Of a stretch of DNA of 64,000 bases, positions 61,346-64,000 are shown one piece after another. Origin of the DNA: Epinephelus fuscoguttatus (taxonomy: Eukaryota > Chordata > Actinopteri > Perciformes > Serranidae); assembly GCF_011397635.1 (NCBI RefSeq), contig NC_064759.1:12854428-12918427 (forward strand), in the 5' to 3' direction. Position numbers and translations under genes: made by a program. The notes under the pieces are model-generated. The model worked only from the letters and a program-made list of their open reading frames with translations, was not told where the DNA came from and did no database searches. Each line of letters starts with the position of its first letter. Position 1 is the stretch's first letter.

Positions 61346-62880
61346 CCGCCCGCAGGCCAAGAACACGCTGACCTGACAGCTCCCCCGACCAATCAGCACA
61401 GCAGGACAAGGGCCAGGAGTTGGGGTCGGGGGAGCGCGTCCGGGTTTTATTGTGTCTACTGAACTGGAACCAGAACTGGAACTGAAAAGCAATCACGCCC
61501 ATTACCTTTATAGTAACGTTTTTTGCAATGAACAACTTTTTCTTGAATGAAGAAAGAGGAGAACACCGTCATACTCTTACCTGCAGTTTTTTGTCCAGAT
61601 GTTTAATGGACTGACCTCCCCTTTCTGGTGGAAAGGTCCCTCCCCGGGAGCGAGGATGCTCTGATCTTCTCCTCGTCGAACCTTAACGCCAGCCTGTCAA
61701 CACTTTCCGCTCAACGCTGACTGCTTAATTGACACACGACATGCCCGCCTTCAACTATGACATTACTCATTCTCAATATCGACTGATGTCAGAGGGAGCT
61801 AATCAGAAAGGGAAGGGAGGTTCATATCAAGGTTCTTATACATTTACTTTATTTTTTCAGAAATCCACTACATCAGTGAACTGATTCAGTATATTTTATC
61901 ATAGCATAGCAGCTTACCACAGTATAGCATTAGGAATATATTATTAAGATTTCTCTATGTGTTAGCTCATGCAAGGGTCTGTTGCTGATCGAGAGGCTAC
62001 AGTGTGTTGTATGATTGTATAGATTAAACAAGAATGTGATATAAACTGTACTACACAGCCTGTGATGCGCACACTAACACTGTACAAGCAACAGATTGCA
62101 AAGGAAAATACATAGAGGGGGGGGCTTGGATTTAAAGAGAGAGCCATTATCCAGCGAGAGGGGTAAAGTACTAGATGCATGGATGGTGTTTTGCTTCGAG
62201 AGTTGTGCACATTAAATAGAGGACAGCAGCAGCCTGCTGTGCCAGAGTGCGCAGCTGCAGCGAGATGAGTTCAGCTCCAGAGAAAGTGAGGAATCTGAGC
62301 CAAGATGGTGGACAGGACCTCCTGTGTGATGGACAGTGGAACATGATTTCCCCAGGACGGAGTAAACAGAGCTCAGCTGAGATCAGTATTAGAAAAAGCA
62401 ACGTGTAAATCAAATTATATTGACGGGAGGAAGGGATTATGGGAATGGCGCTATTGTGTGTATTAATATGTAATTTCATATTTCAGTATGTAACGTTCAG
62501 AGCATATGTATACATGTACGCGTGTGTGTGTATGTATGTGTATGCGTGCCCCACGCCCCGATGCATTATCACATCTGTCAGATACGATGTCCCCTCCCCC
62601 CTCCCTCCCTTCTATTAATCTCTGGCAACCTCTCTCTCCCCTTTATCTGGTCTTCCATGGACAAACACATCTCTGACATTTCGTCCAATTACAATAACGA
62701 TTAACACCTATTCATTACGGCAGTTTTCCTTTTCACCACCGACTGGCTGATTTGTCTTGTTTCCACAATCCTCCCAGCTTCTCTGACAACCAAGCGAGAA
62801 GCAAAAGGCCTTTTTCAGGCATGCAGGGAGTGGGGGGGGTGAGGGGGCGGGGGGTGAATTAAATTTTCAATAAACAAGAG
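61346..62880 (+). other. chrnb2: probable chrnb2 3' UTR with poly(A) signal
   Basis: AATAAA at 62869-62874 is preceded by a G-rich run at 62832-62854. A weaker alternative signal is at 63543-63548. No coding sequence was seen on either strand. End point inferred. Confidence 0.4.
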
Positions 62881-63611
62881 AGAAATGACAAGAGGGCCGA
62901 TGCTGAAGCAGTCGCACCAGGCAATAACTTACAGATGCAAAATCATAAGCAGGAAAGAAAAGACAGGTCGTCGTGCAGAGGGGTTTTTGACTTTATAATG
63001 ATGTTGCAGAGTGAAATAAAACAGGATAATCCAACCACAGCAAGCACAATCCAGATAGCGAGGAGGAGTAAAGCAGGATAGGCAGAGACAAAAGACTGTT
63101 AGTGTTGTTACTCCATCGGAAAGCCACTATAAACTCTGACACACACAAAAAAAAGAAGCTGTCTAATCCTCAGTCACTGTCACTTGCTGTGAGTTTCCCC
63201 CGGCTTTTTACGGTTGTGTGGCCAAGTCTGCAGCTCAGTTCTGGACCGGGAGCTCTCTCTATTTCTCTCTCTCCTTCTCTCTGTCTCTAGAGGATGGGAT
63301 TACCCCGGGGAGGGATCCCCAACAGATCCCAAACAAGTGTGAAAAGCCTATCAGAGACCTGTGAAAACTGTAGCCCGCACGGCTCCACACGGACAAAGTG
63401 CTGCTGTCCACTCTTTTTTCTCTCTCTCTTTGACCTTTCCACTCTCCTTCCTTTCTTCTCACTTCCTCTCTCATCATGCTTCTCCCCATCTCTCACCCTT
63501 CCTGACTCTCAAATCTGCTCCTGTGCACACCTTAACCAGTCCAATAAAGGTTGTAGGTTCAGATTAATCAACGTGTGCATCTGTGTGCCATGTTTTCTCA
63601 CGCACACACGA

Positions 63612-63613
<2 letters not shown>

Positions 63614-63664
<51 letters not shown>
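63614..63664. repeat. (CA)~25 microsatellite
   Basis: An uninterrupted CA run. Confidence 0.95.
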
Positions 63665-63665
<1 letters not shown>

Positions 63666-63763
63666 CCTACAGTCTGTAAATTACTGTATTACACCACGGG
63701 ATAGAATGAAAGAAAGAAATGTTTCCTGGCTTTCTAATGTTGAGGCTGGAAACTTCCTTTTTG

Positions 63764-63768
<5 letters not shown>

Positions 63769-63821
<53 letters not shown>
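63769..63821. repeat. (AC)~26 microsatellite
   Basis: An uninterrupted AC run 105 bp after the previous one. The rest of 62881-64000 holds no recognisable feature. Confidence 0.95.
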
Positions 63822-63825
<4 letters not shown>

Positions 63826-64000
63826 GCTTTTTTTCCTCTAGGAAGCAGGGCTTTTAAACAATCATGGGTGTAGGGCCCCGCCAAGGTCACTTCAAGTTCT
63901 CATTATTCTGCTGTAAAAACAGGAACACAGGTACAGTCGCTACCTGCTCTTATACACCTGATGAACTTCACACCACAACAAAGGTAATTCTCTCTCATAT

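Overview
The window is nuclear DNA of a vertebrate, almost certainly a ray-finned (teleost) fish. Its three protein-coding genes are clearly vertebrate, with GT-AG introns. The non-coding DNA is full of (CA)n microsatellites and of short inverted-repeat elements that I recognise as typical of fish, probably percomorph, genomes. The species cannot be fixed from sequence alone. There is no prokaryotic, viral or plasmid content.

Layout. (1) 1-8457, minus strand: 13 coding exons of cingulin (cgn), a tight-junction scaffold. The C-terminal part lies off the left edge. A long intron (8459 to about 15251) separates the start codon from a probable non-coding first exon and a GC-box/CCAAT promoter near 15.25-15.55 kb. 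(2) 15.56-17.0 kb: a gap between divergently transcribed genes, with a consensus-matching CTCF-like motif. (3) 17658-28868, plus strand: six coding exons of an SH2 adaptor of the SHB/SHD/SHE/SHF family, best called she. Its fourth coding intron carries a 2.3-kb minisatellite of about 57-bp units with higher-order structure. (4) 29-34.3 kb: gene-free DNA with microsatellites and transposon remnants. (5) 34665-61345, plus strand: six exons of the neuronal nicotinic acetylcholine receptor beta-2 subunit (chrnb2), behind a GC-rich promoter with GC boxes, a perfect CRE octamer, an RE1/NRSE-like sequence and a 5-codon upstream ORF. (6) 61346-64000: chrnb2 3' UTR and CA-rich flank.

The genes do not form a functional pathway: they are a junction protein, a signalling adaptor and an ion-channel subunit. 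As I recall, all three have human orthologues in 1q21.3, so the window looks like a conserved syntenic block in which TDRD10 and UBE2Q1, which lie between SHE and CHRNB2 in human, are absent.

I found no convincing undescribed biological system. The most interesting material is structural and regulatory: the she minisatellite, a foldback-type element whose second copy has grown an internal tandem array, a three-level nest of transposons in chrnb2 intron 4, a pair of opposed CTCF-like motifs bracketing she, and the compact chrnb2 promoter. All exon borders were read by eye from splice signals and frame continuity. Transposon family names are from memory and unverified.
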